NCBI GenBank assembly: GCA_036852015.1
Contig: JAANDG010000072.1
Span: 186,001 to 250,000 of the forward strand
Direction: 5' to 3'
DNA length: 64,000 nucleotides
Source: Pelodera strongyloides
Lineage: Eukaryota > Nematoda > Chromadorea > Rhabditida > Rhabditidae
In this document: positions 13,298-24,978 of the stretch, in pieces
How the letters are laid out: each line of letters begins with the position of its first letter
How positions within the stretch are numbered: the first letter of the stretch is position 1
Notes under the pieces: model-generated
The model's database searches: none
What the model was told of the DNA's origin: nothing
Seen by the model: only the letters and a program-made list of their open reading frames with translations
Translations under genes and position numbers: made by a program

Positions 13298-13994
13298 GCA
13301 AGCCGGCTCTGCGTGCACTTTGCTCCTACTAATGGATCGTATTCTATCGTTACTCTAATCCCCTAGCCTCCACTATTTCGTCGGCATCTCTTCTCTAGTT
13401 CTACTTATCACGTCCTCTCACTTCGCATCTTCGTGTTCTCTAACATCCCTCTTCTCTTCCGTGCACTCTCTCGTCGACCACTGTGATTGTCCTTTATTCT
13501 TTCTCTCATCAGAAGCCACAGCGTCGTCGAGCCCTCCCCTCAACTTCTTACTTCTTTATTCAACCAGAGCTTTGATCCCGCATCGCGTTCACATTTTCCT
13601 GTTGTACATCCCTAATCCGGATCAGGTTTCTTAACCACGTGAAAAAATGTACTGCGTTATCGATTACAAAATATGTGATACTGTGATATGTGTGTGATTG
13701 AATACCACGTTTTTTTTGCCTCCATGTGCGTATATCTTCCAGCCTTCACTATCCTACTCTGGACAAGCATACGCAGGTCATTTAGCTCGTTTGGAAAAAA
13801 AGACGATAATTTATTTACTCAATTTCTATAGTATTTGTACTATTGCTCCTAACTTGAATGTATTGACTCTAAAGTTCCTATTTTTCTCCAGTGCATTCAT
13901 TAACTGCATTAGAAACCAACCTGACAGGTGTTCTCTAAAACCAAGCGGCCTCTTTGAAAACAGTCGGAAATATTCTTGAGTTTATATTTCATTA

Positions 13995-14420
13995 AAGGGT
14001 TGCAGTCACTTCAAATCCGTCTTTTTAATTATTGATAAATATTAAAGGATACCTAGAAAAATACCTTACCAATGCCAATTTACTGAAAATATAACATAGG
14101 GAAAGAAAAAACTTTGCTTGGGATTTTGTGGTTTACCGCATGGAACATTCTATCTTGTAACATGAAGTCGGCCGGATGCCAGTGATAACAATGCTTTAAA
14201 AACCTCGTGTTTGATTGAAGGGATCTGCTAAAATAAGCAACTATTTTAGGTGCTCCACTATTCGTTGTCTTACTGTAAGGCAACAAACCTCAACCGAAGT
14301 GATTTTTTCCCTGGGTTAAATTTTCAGTAAATTGACATTGGTAAGGTATTTTTCTAGGTACCTTTTAATATTTATCAATAATTAGAGTAAAAAGACGAAT
14401 TTGAAATGACTGCGACCCTC
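13995..14420. mobile_element. Foldback MITE-like element A (426 bp)
   Basis: Long imperfect inverted repeat: the left arm (about 13995-14092, AAGGGTTGCAGTCACTTCAA...) is the reverse complement of the right arm (about 14323-14420, ...TTGAAATGACTGCGACCCTC). The tips are flanked by TA on both sides (13993-13994 and 14421-14422), the target-site duplication typical of Tc1/mariner-type elements. No transposase frame is present, so it would be non-autonomous. Confidence 0.8.
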
Positions 14421-14880
14421 TAAGGGAGAATCTTTGGTCATTCCAATTAATTTAAGCCCCATCACGCTAAGGAGCTCGTTAAATTTGTTTAAATTTCTCA
14501 AAGAGTGACTGCTTCAATATGGCCTTATTTCCACTTTTTTAGTGAATTATAGACTTGACACTCGACATTTTATTGTGCGAATGCAATTAGTCGCATGACA
14601 GCTATTCCCAGGAAAATTTTACATTTCATGAGCCATTATCGTTTTTCTTCATTTTGAATCGGCGCAATTATCACGGGACAATTCAAGGCTACCGAAACTT
14701 TTTTTATTATGATGTATTTTATGCTAGTAGTATTATGTGAGTCGATTTTCAGAAGCAATAAGCTAGTTGTTTAAGAGGTTAACGCTTATTGTTAGTTAAG
14801 CATCTTGTGCTGTCACAGTTTTGCCTTCCCACATTGTTCGCCTCAGTGTGTTCATTACCCCAACTATATTAACGACGAGA

Positions 14881-14897
14881 ATATTTCAGTGCGTACA
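14881..14897 (+). promoter_or_regulatory. Probable spliced-leader acceptor of the K+ channel gene
   Basis: ATATTTCAG ends at 14889, eight bases before the ATG at 14898. No upstream coding exon is found, so this fits a trans-splice acceptor giving a very short 5' leader. Confidence 0.6.
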
Positions 14898-17800
14898 ATG
14901 AAGGAGATATCAGAAGAATTAGTGCGGCTGTCTGTACCCGATGGAAAGCCAAAGGAACATATGAGTAAGCTTCTATATATCTTTATTTATGAATATTGCA
15001 ACTATGGAAAAGCACGTGCATGACTTTCGTTAATTTACCAGTTACAATTGTTTTTCTTTAAATGCTTCTCCAACCCGATTATTATGCTAGTCACCTAATA
15101 ATTAGTCAGCAAAACTGTCATTAACGTTAACATCCTCAATGGCCAAAGGGAACAAAGAAAGCGATTGAAATAACGTCTATCCAGAAACAATAAATGCATT
15201 TAAAGTATGACGAACCGTTCAAGGCGGTAGAGATAGTGTACGTATTAATTTTTTTTTATCTAAAGGCGACACGCACCATCATTCAAATAAAGACTTGATC
15301 TTTCGACAGACGCTTCCTTACACGTGAAACATCTTTTTTCTGGAGCTGCTCCTAAAGTGTTCGTCTGGGGGTTTCTCGGAATTTTATCCACATAAACATA
15401 AATCGTGTCCTAACTTTATAAACATTGCTCGTTCGGGAAACATAAAGAAACCAACAACTGAATGGAGAATTTGTGTATATTCAATAGATCGTTGCTCAAC
15501 AGATGATGTGGCAAAAACTATGTAAACCTAAGAAAACCCATTTTTTCTTGCCACATAACATATGGAAATTATCAGAGTTAAAACATCTACCCCACGCAGA
15601 CAAGCAATTGTTTTTCATACATTAAAGAAGGCATCCAATAGTGTGTAAAGGTATAGTGAAGAAGCATTCGATACTTACTATTGATATCTGCTTCCACTTG
15701 TTCTTTCTTCTCGGGTTGTGTTCACAAATTCAATGGGCAAAATTGTATTATGTGATCCACCACGCTGCGCTTATTTAGACGTTATATATTTCGTCTAACT
15801 CATCTTCCTCCAACTTCTCTTTATATTTTGGCACGCTTCACATTGTATTCGGCTCGAATATGATCCCACAGTTCGATGAAAATTTTCCCTAATTGGTAGA
15901 TGTTAGCCTAAATGAGTCCTTTCTGTGTGCCCATACCGTGTCCGTTTCCTTGGCTACATCCACCTCTCCCTGTCTGAGATGGCCGTCTGGAACGAACACA
16001 AAAAATAGCGAGCCTAGAATGAAAACAAAATGAAGACAAAGTGGCGAATTGGATCATTATGCTATAGGGGCTTGAGATAAACTAGAACTGCTTCATGTAT
16101 ACTATGGATTTGCGGGGGAGCGAAAACAATTTTACGAACGACGCATTCGGGCACAACGTGGCGCTGTGCTAATAAGTGCCTTGCTCACACCACCGGTCGT
16201 TGGATTGTGAGCTGCTCCTACAGCGAGGAGCGTCGATCTGGAATTTTTTGTCCTGAATTATGACTCATATTATAAATAACAAACATTAAAAAAGGGATGA
16301 TTTGAACTGACCCAGCTCAACGGCTTGCACCGCGCAGAAGCGCGACCGCCGTGAATTAGAATGAAGCTGAAATGTCCTGACTCTTTCCAGCCTACCGGGT
16401 CAAAAGACAAAACGAAAGCAAGCGAACCACTAAAGTAAAGGAATAAAAAAAACTTAACATCCGGATCTCTCGTGAGCATAACAACAGGTGAAGACGCCTG
16501 TTATCTCTTTACTCTGTATTCCATACATGTGTTATCTTTCTCTATTACTGAGCGCAATTCTGTAGCTCTCTTTCTGTGCAGCATTGCTTTGTGTGTCTAC
16601 TTGCTTAACGAACCTCCCCATCCTTTCTGTTTCCTTTCTGGAACTTCCGTTTTTGATCCCTTATAACAGTTTGGGTCCAAAATTTCTGAAAATGATCCCA
16701 TAAAGAGAAAAAGAAGGAAACAAATCAAGTTAGGTGCAAATTCGAAAGCATTTTCTTCCAGTTATTGTGAGCTTCTGTTCAAACGTTATGCACTCATGGC
16801 CACAGAAAATACACTGACCAAAGAGCATAAAAGGGACACATGTATTGTCTCTATCTGCTAATTGAAGAGAACAAATAGGTGCTAAACATAATATAAGTAA
16901 ACTAAAGTCTAGAAAAAAAAACTCTAGAGTTTCTAAAAACTAGAAACTCTAGAGTAGAAAAAAAAAGATAATATGATAAAAAAGTAATAATTACGAAAGA
17001 TATGAGTAAAGAACCTCGTTTCGACCCCATTGACGCAGACGAGGATTTCCCACCGGGTGGGGTCATCATCAGTATGTGTATGATGCCCGCAGCAGTGATG
17101 AATTATTACTGTGATATTAGGTATTAAGCGTAGCTGAGGACAATACCGAGCATGTATTATGCAGCATCATTTACATTGTCTGATAAATTGAAGTCAATGA
17201 TAAACATAATTTCAGATGGATGGCGAGGCAATTCCTCGTCTGCGCTTCCTCGGCGCGCACGGTTGGTAGCAAAAGATGGACACACTCAACTCTCACAAGT
17301 GGAATTGCCAAGGAGGTTCCGAGCGTGCTACAAGTGAGTCTATTCCAATCACAGTGGTCTCTATGTCTTCTCTGTTGCATGCTACCATTCTGACTCCACT
17401 CTTTCCTGCATGATGTTTTGGAAGTAGTGTCTTTCTACCTTTCCCATTCTTGCCATACTCAGTTCAGGGCCGAGCACTTCAGGAACTGGTTCCATCTAAT
17501 AATCGAATGCAATTGGAGAAGCATAATCACCATATTCGCTCTTGGATTCGTCGCCAGCTGGATGTTCTTTGCTCTTCTCTACTATATCATCACACAATTA
17601 ACAGTGGGTTTCAACTATGCAATTGTTTTGTTTTAAGTTTTATTCTACCCACTTTGTTGTGCACATATTCTTCTTTAAACGGTAATTTTTATTCCAGCTG
17701 CCAGATCGGATTTGCATCGACAAAGTGGTAACATTTGTGGACGCCTTTCTGTTCAGGTATGCTTGCTTCTTTCCTCCATTTATGAAACAGCTGAGAATTC

Positions 17801-20800
17801 CGGATTTGGTGTTTTTCTGAATTTTCAAATGTTTTATTATTATTGCTGCATGGAGATTTGGTGTTGTCACCTTCCTTTAGAAAAGCTTTTCTGAATTTTC
17901 AAATGTTTTATTATTATTTCAGCATGGAGAGTCAACATACAATCGGATATGGATACAGGTGATTTTTCACATATTTTACGGGATAAATCCAGATGCTCAT
18001 AAAAGGTTAGACTCGTTGTATTTGAGAACATGATCGAATTTCAAAAGGTACTCCAGTCAGTTTCAATCATTTCTTTTTCATTCATTGAAAAACTGGGCAA
18101 AATTCCAAGAATTCATTCCTAAAGCAACTGAATGATGTGTGTGTCCATTATGGTGCTCGAGTTGTGTTAACATTATATGTCGTCTTTGAGAGCGTCGAAG
18201 AGAATGTCATTAGGGAACCTTTTTTGTTTAAACAAAAGACCGGAGCGTAAAAACCTTCGTGGACCCTTACAAAAGAATCGTTTAGATTCTTTGTTCTCGG
18301 GTTTTCAACCTTTTTCCTCTCAGTAATTATATGAAGAATAACCATTAATTGCGCCTGTCGTAGGACAAAATTTCTTTATATTTTCATGCCATTTTTGATC
18401 TTTCATAAGATTTCATAAGAAGGAACCAAACAATGAACTCGAAACTACCGCGTGTTTTCAAAGTGAACAAGAGATATAGATAAATGCAAATTATAAAGGT
18501 GCATGAGGGAAATACTATGGTCGTGTATAAGAAAATAGCGTACATATGTCGCTAACAGTTGAAATGGGTGTTTCATTTATAAGTACATAAAACGTATCGC
18601 ACTACATTGCTTGATGACTATGGACACTGAATTCGTGGTTGCTTCACGCATTCACTTCAATGTCTAGCCATAAGCATAAGGAGATATAATAAAAAATTCC
18701 AATTCAGGTTTATGACAAACGCGTGTCCCCCCGCCTATACTGTCCTATGTGCTCAACTAATAGTTGGTGTTTTTCTACAGACGATGTTGGCCGGAATTGT
18801 TGTGGCCAAAGTGCTGCGGCCAAAGAAAAGGAAACAAGTAAGCCACATTCAACGGATAGGTTCATCTCAAATAGCACCTTTTTTGTAATTTCTATTGATA
18901 GTATGACCCAAGACGGTCAAAATGCGAAAATTGCTGTAAATTTCCTTTGCTCCTCGAGCCAGGAGCAAGCTCAAAAGCTAAGCGACCTCGCTTTATAAAA
19001 CAACTGGCGCACCGCAGTCCTATCTCGGCACCTCTGCACCTCTAGCCTCTATCACGCTATTTCGCACTTGTAACACAGTTTGGCGTACCGTTTGGCTGCG
19101 GCTACGATATGCCAGTTGTTTTATAAAGCGAGGTCGCTTAGCTTTTGAGCTTGCTCCTGGCTCGAGGAGCAAAGGAAATTTACTGCTGTTTTCGCATTTT
19201 GACCGTGATAGGTCATAATATCAATAGAAATTATAAAAAAGGTGCAATTTGAGATGAACCTACCCCCCCCAGAGAAAACAAAGTTTGTTTCATCGACCCT
19301 CGTTTGTGGCAATCACCTCAACAAGAAGTGATCCATCGTTAAATACTTCATGGATACACCTAATGTACCCGTCTCGCAGGCTAGCTATGATCAGTCACAT
19401 TACAATATGTGATATGTAGAAATTGCACTTGCTCCCACAGATATAAATTACACAAAGAAATGTAAAAAAATTTTAATGTACCAGAAAACAATCCGCGGCG
19501 GGACCTATTTTCTAATAATTGGTCAAGAAACGGTAAATAAAAACATGATCAAATTTTCAAAACAAAAAAAAAAGTATCGTGGCTGATACTTAGTCATTTT
19601 TTTATCATTCAATGTATATTTTAACTGGCATCGGGAGAATGTCAAAAATAACTACCACATTTTGTCGGAAACACTTTCACTAAGAATATTTAGGAGATGC
19701 GATTCTCCAGGATGGCAGTCATTGGACCAGTTGACGAGCATGATGGCCGCCCTGCGTTAATGATTCGACTTGCTGATATTCAGGATAAACTGTACCTCGC
19801 GGAAAGTCATGTACGATTATACATGGCCAGTTCACGGATTAACTCGGTAGGCTCATGTTTAGTTCAAAACTTTATATTTTATTTCAGAGTACGATCGATA
19901 TTCCGATCCTCTGGATTTCCTGGTGGTGAATTTGTCAGCTACCCATCCTAACACTAAATTCAAGGGCTGCATTGCCTTCCCAAGGTCATAAGCAAGTAAA
20001 TGTGTAAAGATTGGTTGCTGGGATCTGCTTGTCGAGCAGATTATGTGCACATTATCCGTGTATATAAATGTACTGTAAATCTATTTAGCGTGGCGATCGA
20101 GAATTGGTTGGAGTGAAGGACATGAACGTTGGTTACGACTCTGGATGGGACCGTGTCCTATTATTATGGTATGTTTTATCACTGTGAAATTAGCTTAACG
20201 GAGAGACGCCGAGATGAAGTGTTACTATTGTACATAGATCGCTCTCATGAAAATGTATTTCTTGGGTAATAATAACTCCTTGTTGAATGAAAAAAATTAA
20301 ATGCGAAAGTGGAAACAGGAGAGAGAAACGCTCACAGTCTAGACACATGCAAGATGTCTAGCTTCTTACGTGGTCATTCATTATTGATCTTCCAAGGTTC
20401 AATTTCCAAGTTTCAAATATGCAATACTTGGAAACGGTACGGCTTGATGGGACCACGCCATTACAAAAAAAAACATACAAATATTTCAGGCCAATAATCG
20501 TGCGGCATGTTATTGATGAACAGAGTCCGTTGTATGGGTTGACCAAGGAAACCATACAGGTAAAAATGCATCTTTGTTGTTTTGTGCATTAAAGGAGCTT
20601 TTCCATTAGCAAAATGAAAAATTGTCTGGTTGGATTTTGCTAAACATTTCAGACAGCTGAATTCGAGCTTATTATGACAGTGGAAGGCATTGTGGAGGCA
20701 ACCGGAATGACTTTCCAAGCCAGAACTTCATTTCTTCCCGACGAAATCCTTTGGGGTCACCGGTGAGCTAATTTATGCATAGCTGCTACTACGGTTGTTT

Positions 20801-21066
20801 TAGAGGTTTGGCATCTGCCCAATCACTACGCTGTTAACCGAATTAGGGCATGGCGTCTAAATGCAATTTCCATATATAACTTATATGTTTGCTTCAGTTT
20901 CACTCCAATGGTGTTGATGAACGAAAAGTTGTGCAAGTATGAGGTGCACTTCGCTCTGTTCGAACAAACGGAAAAGTGCGACGACTTTGGAGACTGTGGT
21001 CATGTCGAGGCGGAAGACACGGAGGATGATCAGCCGTTGCTCACAAACGCCAGTGGTTTCCTGTGA
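14898..21066 (+). CDS. Inward-rectifier potassium channel (Kir/IRK family)
   Basis: Eleven phase-consistent exons give 375 aa: 14898-14964, 17216-17333, 17468-17603, 17698-17756, 17923-17958, 18708-18837, 19694-19846, 20089-20168, 20490-20559, 20653-20762, 20898-21066 (TGA). Order of parts: N-terminal [12 protein letters not shown]1 ([19 protein letters not shown]); pore with [11 protein letters not shown] across the 17756/17923 and 17958/18708 junctions; M2 ([20 protein letters not shown]) ending in the PIP2-contact RPKKR; then the cytoplasmic Kir domain ([35 protein letters not shown]). Kir channels are plasma-membrane tetramers setting resting potential. Family hallmarks Glu before the filter and Arg after GYGY are kept; His replaces the usual Thr before TIGYG, and M2 has Gln where strong rectifiers have Asp. 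Length is close to other Kir proteins. AATAAA lies at 21323. Confidence 0.93.
16921..16955. repeat. Perfect 15-bp-arm hairpin in the channel's first intron
   Basis: ACTCTAGAGTTTCTA, a 5-base spacer AAAAC, then TAGAAACTCTAGAGT. The arms are exact reverse complements and are bordered by A-runs on both sides. Confidence 0.95.
17814..17930 (+). repeat. Local duplication spanning an intron 3' end and exon start
   Basis: Bases 17814-17857 and 17887-17930 are the same 44 bases with two differences. The second copy contains the real acceptor (TTTCAG/CATGGAGAG) of the pore exon; in the first copy the acceptor reads TTGCTG, so it is inactive. This is a decoy exon start created by a small duplication. 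Confidence 0.85.
18859..19260. mobile_element. Foldback MITE-like element B (402 bp)
   Basis: Arms of about 150 bp (18859-19010 and 19108-19260) are near-perfect reverse complements, with tips GGTTCATCTCAAAT and ATTTGAGATGAACC. Both tips abut TA (18857-18858, 19261-19262). It sits in the intron between the M2 exon and the next channel exon. Open frames on both strands across it simply mirror each other. No transposase is encoded. Confidence 0.9.
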
Positions 21067-21322
21067 AGGTTGGCGCTGAAGCTGCTCAGCTTCGGCTCAC
21101 AACAACCTGAATACGAACCACTCGAACCTTTATAGACAGATATTTTAGAACGAAAGTAACGGAACTATGTTAGTGTATAACACACTTGGTATTATCTCTA
21201 CAATCTAATATTTTCTCTCTTTCATTACCGGTATCCGTAGATCGCAGAAACACGAGTTACTCCACATTCCCAGTTACAGTTTATTGAGAAACATTAAGTA
21301 GTTTACCAATGCCCTCATTCCA

Positions 21323-21328
21323 AATAAA
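21323..21328 (+). terminator. Poly(A) signal AATAAA of the K+ channel gene
   Basis: First AATAAA downstream of the stop, 257 bases after TGA. Confidence 0.55.
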
Positions 21329-24300
21329 ACCACGGTATGCATATTGGCGAATCCCCGGATCCTTCTCTTGTTTCTCATGGATTTGTGGCGAGAATCATAC
21401 TTGTTCCTCTGAATGCTATTGAAGGCGCATAATGGGAATATGGAGCAGAACAGGTATAGGACGATAACTGGATTTCCTATCAGGAGGAGTTAGTGACTGC
21501 TCAGAGTAGGAAAGAGAACTTGCAAAACAGCACGCATGCATCCCGACACCCAGTTGAACTTTCATTTTTTTGTGAACTTAGTTCAGTTTTTGTCCAAATT
21601 AGTTGTGTATTGGTTGCCCTGATAACTGCAGCTCATTTTATATCTAACCAAGAAAACTAATGCATACTCACACCATATAGCGATGTTTTTTTTATCAACA
21701 CTACCTGACATTATATACAGCGTTCCTAAATCTCGGTAGTGCTCACATTTGGATGCTTTGTTTTCGCAACGGTCGGTGGTCCGCCAAGGAATAACGACTG
21801 CGCGCTGCAACAATGATCCACAGTGTTCAAACGCAGTATCTCGCAGCCGTTATTACTGGTTTATGATTAGAGGATCCGTGCTCGATGAAAACTTTGTTTG
21901 GCAAAAGCTCTTTACAAAGTAAATGGATTACGCCTTAATTCAAGTGGACATCGCACCCAATAACCACAAACAATTGTCCAGTTTTCGACTAACTTTCATT
22001 GTTTTGCTATTGTTGTGGTGGCATTTATACGGTCATAATGATGCAGTTAGTGGAACCAGTCAGTCGTTCAATATAAGCCATTGGCATCAATAGGAAAATG
22101 CTCAATCTTGCTCCACTAGATCGAACCATTATGCCAGATTCATATTTCTTTTAAAGTAGGGATTCCTGCTCAACCACAGTGCAAATATCCATTCCAACAT
22201 GTGCAAGCTCGTTGATTTCTGGTTATGCTTTGACTTGCTCCTTTTTGTATATTCCTATGGACATTCCCAAGTTGAAAAGTTCTTTGTTCTATAAACAACC
22301 AATGGTTGTGAATGCAACATTACTCGCCAATAATCAAAATCTGTTCGTACTTTGGCTGACACTGCATTTTGGTGTCATATGTGTATTATTTCCCTGTTAC
22401 TGGTTGAAAACTGGCAAATATATAGTTGTATGTCCTCCCCGTGAACCAACAAATCATATTACGTGTATTCAACGTTAGTTCCTTGATTGTTTCGCACAGG
22501 TTATTGTACTTGTAGAATTGTTAGTTGACCAATAAAGACTGTTTTGTTCTATCTCAAAGACGCTAGCATTTATTTACTGATCTTGTGAAAATATCTTGAT
22601 CTCCCGTAGATCGTCAAATTTTTGCCTACGTTGTTTTATTCTCTAATAAGGTTTGCGTTGTTTGTTAGATAAGGTAGTTTTGTGTGATATTATTAACACC
22701 GGTTTAATGCTTGGCTTTTGTAGAGGCTCGGTGGTTAAATGTGATGTGGTATATACTTAGGAATTCTCGTGTACAAATCTGATAACCTAAAGTTGTGTGT
22801 TCATCGAACAGATTTTTTTTTTCCGAATTTATGTGTTTACTAACGTGAAAGTTTTGTTTCTTGCGTTGTAGAGATGCCTTCACCGTTTTCTCCATTTTTT
22901 ACAAATGTTTATATATACTACTTTATTAATTTTTTTTCACCAGTTTATGCAAAGAATTGCGTGGCAATAAATATATATGCATACAAAATCGTGACATTTT
23001 TCATATTTAAGCCCGAGTTAAACAAAAAGCACAAACCTATTTTTTTGCGTAGTCGTTTTTATACGTAGTGCAATTGGCACACCTTCGTCGGCTACTACAA
23101 GAACACATATTGTCATTGAGATATTAGTTACTTGACAAAACAAAACGCAATAATTCACAACTCGATTAATTGTGTGTTCTCTGAAAACTATTCGCTCCCA
23201 TCTACCTGCTTATTTGCTGCTGAGTTTTCAGAAGTGCAAGCAAGAAAATGTGAGTAAATTGTACTTGCCTATTGTAATTTGTATCTTACAGAGTATCATC
23301 TCCTCATTTTTTTCGAGTGTAATATTTTTTATAGATTGGTTATTTTGTTTATATTTCGGGGTCGGGTGATGTGGCTGATTTAAACACTCAATTTAAGCCA
23401 TTCTTATCAGCGACACGTTCTTGGTTAAATGGGGTGAGCCGAATAGGAAAATATAAAGTCTGGGAATTTTTTGGACCCTGATTACTAATTTTCTCAAAAA
23501 TATGAGAACATCATAAACTGCTAAATTTTCACCTAAACGAGGTAATTATTAAATCATGCGAAGACAAAGCATTAATATCAGCTGTTGTAATTAATAGTTA
23601 CTAGTTATTTTATTTTAAACCGAGGACATATTCGCCACTCAGGTCCCTCTTGGAAATATTTCCTAACAAAACGGTACATTATGTGTATTGTAGAGTGAAA
23701 ACAGTAAGTCGCACGGGCCGGACATAATTAGTAGCAAGAATAATCAGATTCGCAAAGTTGAATGTTTGCAAACGTAATTCGTATGGAAACATTGTGTTGG
23801 TATGGAAACTAGAAAATATAAATATACAGCTCGTTGCCCAGAAAAAGTGCCTTGCGATTGTTTGCCTGAATCAGTTTATGTAGTCGTCGATGTTGGTTTT
23901 CATGCCCGGCGCATGAGATGTCGTATATTTAGGTACCATTAAATCCTGTTTTTCATCTTTTTTTGCCAGCTTCAGATTAGGTCCTTTAATCGCTTTACTC
24001 GTTTCGTAAACCCAGTTATTTTCAAGTTGTGAATATTTGTGTCCAATTGACATAGTAAAGCCTATCTCTAACTTGTTTATGTGTAGCACACTATTGTGTT
24101 TGAGTTTGCTCGCTTTACAATCCATATGCGAGTGTACACATGAGGTACCAAAACACGTGTTAGACGTCGGTTTTTAGTTTGGTCTCACTCAGAACGCAGA
24201 TTTCAGACGGGTTCTAATCTTTTTTGTTTCCTTATTCTGAGGTGATAGCGAAAGTATCCTTATCAAGAGTTTTTTTTATCAATCAACCCTCATTATGGTC

Positions 24301-24486
24301 ATGCAATTTACGCCAAAAATGTTTCATTCTTTTTTTTTCTACTCATGTATCTTCCTGTATACCATTTTATCTGCGAAAAGTATTTAACTATTAAGAAAAA
24401 GATGTGCGTTGTTTCGGGACGATGATTTCACTGGGACAAGCTCTGCAGTAATGAAATATATATGTTCGTTTTGTTTATTAATGCTA

Positions 24487-24978
24487 AAGGAGGAGGCTCA
24501 CGAGTTTTAAGTGTACGATTCCTTTCTTTTTATCGACAGAACATAGTAAATAATATGAACTGCAGAACAAAGCGAGGAAATACACTTTAAAGTAAATATT
24601 GAATTTTATCTGAAAAATTAATCTAAGAGAACTACCGTAGTTTCTAGCTATTTTTCAGGCACAGCCAAACAGATGACCAGGGGGACCCTACTAATATGTT
24701 GCGGAAAATTAGTGCGCTCAGACCGCCTGTGTACTTTGTAGTGCAAAAGAAAGGCACGGCTGTTTTACTGTTATGCATACTGCGTGCATATTTGCCTTTT
24801 ACTGGTGGTTTTAAAAAATACGGTCGTTTTTTTAGATTAAATTACTTTCTTTAAATTAACTAATTTCTTTTAAGTGTATTTCCATATTTAATTCTGCATG
24901 TTATTGATGATTATTTAGAATGTTTTTTTCGAGAAAAGAAAAGGAATCGAACACTTAAAACTCGTGTGCCTCCTCCTT
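24487..24978. mobile_element. Foldback MITE-like element C (492 bp)
   Basis: The left end AAGGAGGAGGCTCACGAG and right end CTCGTGTGCCTCCTCCTT are inverted repeats extending about 50 bp at high identity and further in degraded form. TA flanks both ends (24485-24486, 24979-24980). No coding capacity. The tips differ from elements A, B and D, so it is a separate family. Confidence 0.8.

Larger units (their letters stand above)
4927..13992. other. Nine-kb gene-poor region between the deacetylase and the K+ channel
   Basis: I see no convincing multi-exon gene. Open frames here are short and lack splice-consistent continuation. The region holds a 21-C homopolymer at 6952-6972, a diverged direct repeat at 8563-9245, a dispersed repeat at 10268-10596, pyrimidine-rich tracts near 10755-10870 and 13320-13560, and a two-copy 35-36 bp tandem repeat at 13227-13297. 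Two exon-like stretches (8930-9115 and 11924-12061) are noted in the findings but have no partners. Confidence 0.6.

Noticed and set aside
16283..16345. Minus-strand stretch with a B-box-like GTTCAAATC followed by six T, resembling a tRNA gene or SINE
   Set aside because: I could not build a cloverleaf or find a convincing A box, so no RNA gene is claimed.
18723..19312. Matching peptides on opposite strands (ending [12 protein letters not shown])
   Set aside because: They arise from the two arms of foldback element B, not from two genes. The + strand frame is also out of frame with the channel's M2 exon.
19888..19960. Possible extra channel exon after TTTCAG at 19887
   Set aside because: All three frames stop soon or miss the Kir sequence, whereas joining 19846 to 20089 keeps phase and restores the expected order.
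22179..22478. 99-codon plus-strand frame with hydrophobic stretches
   Set aside because: AT-rich chance frame with no family motif or splice partners.
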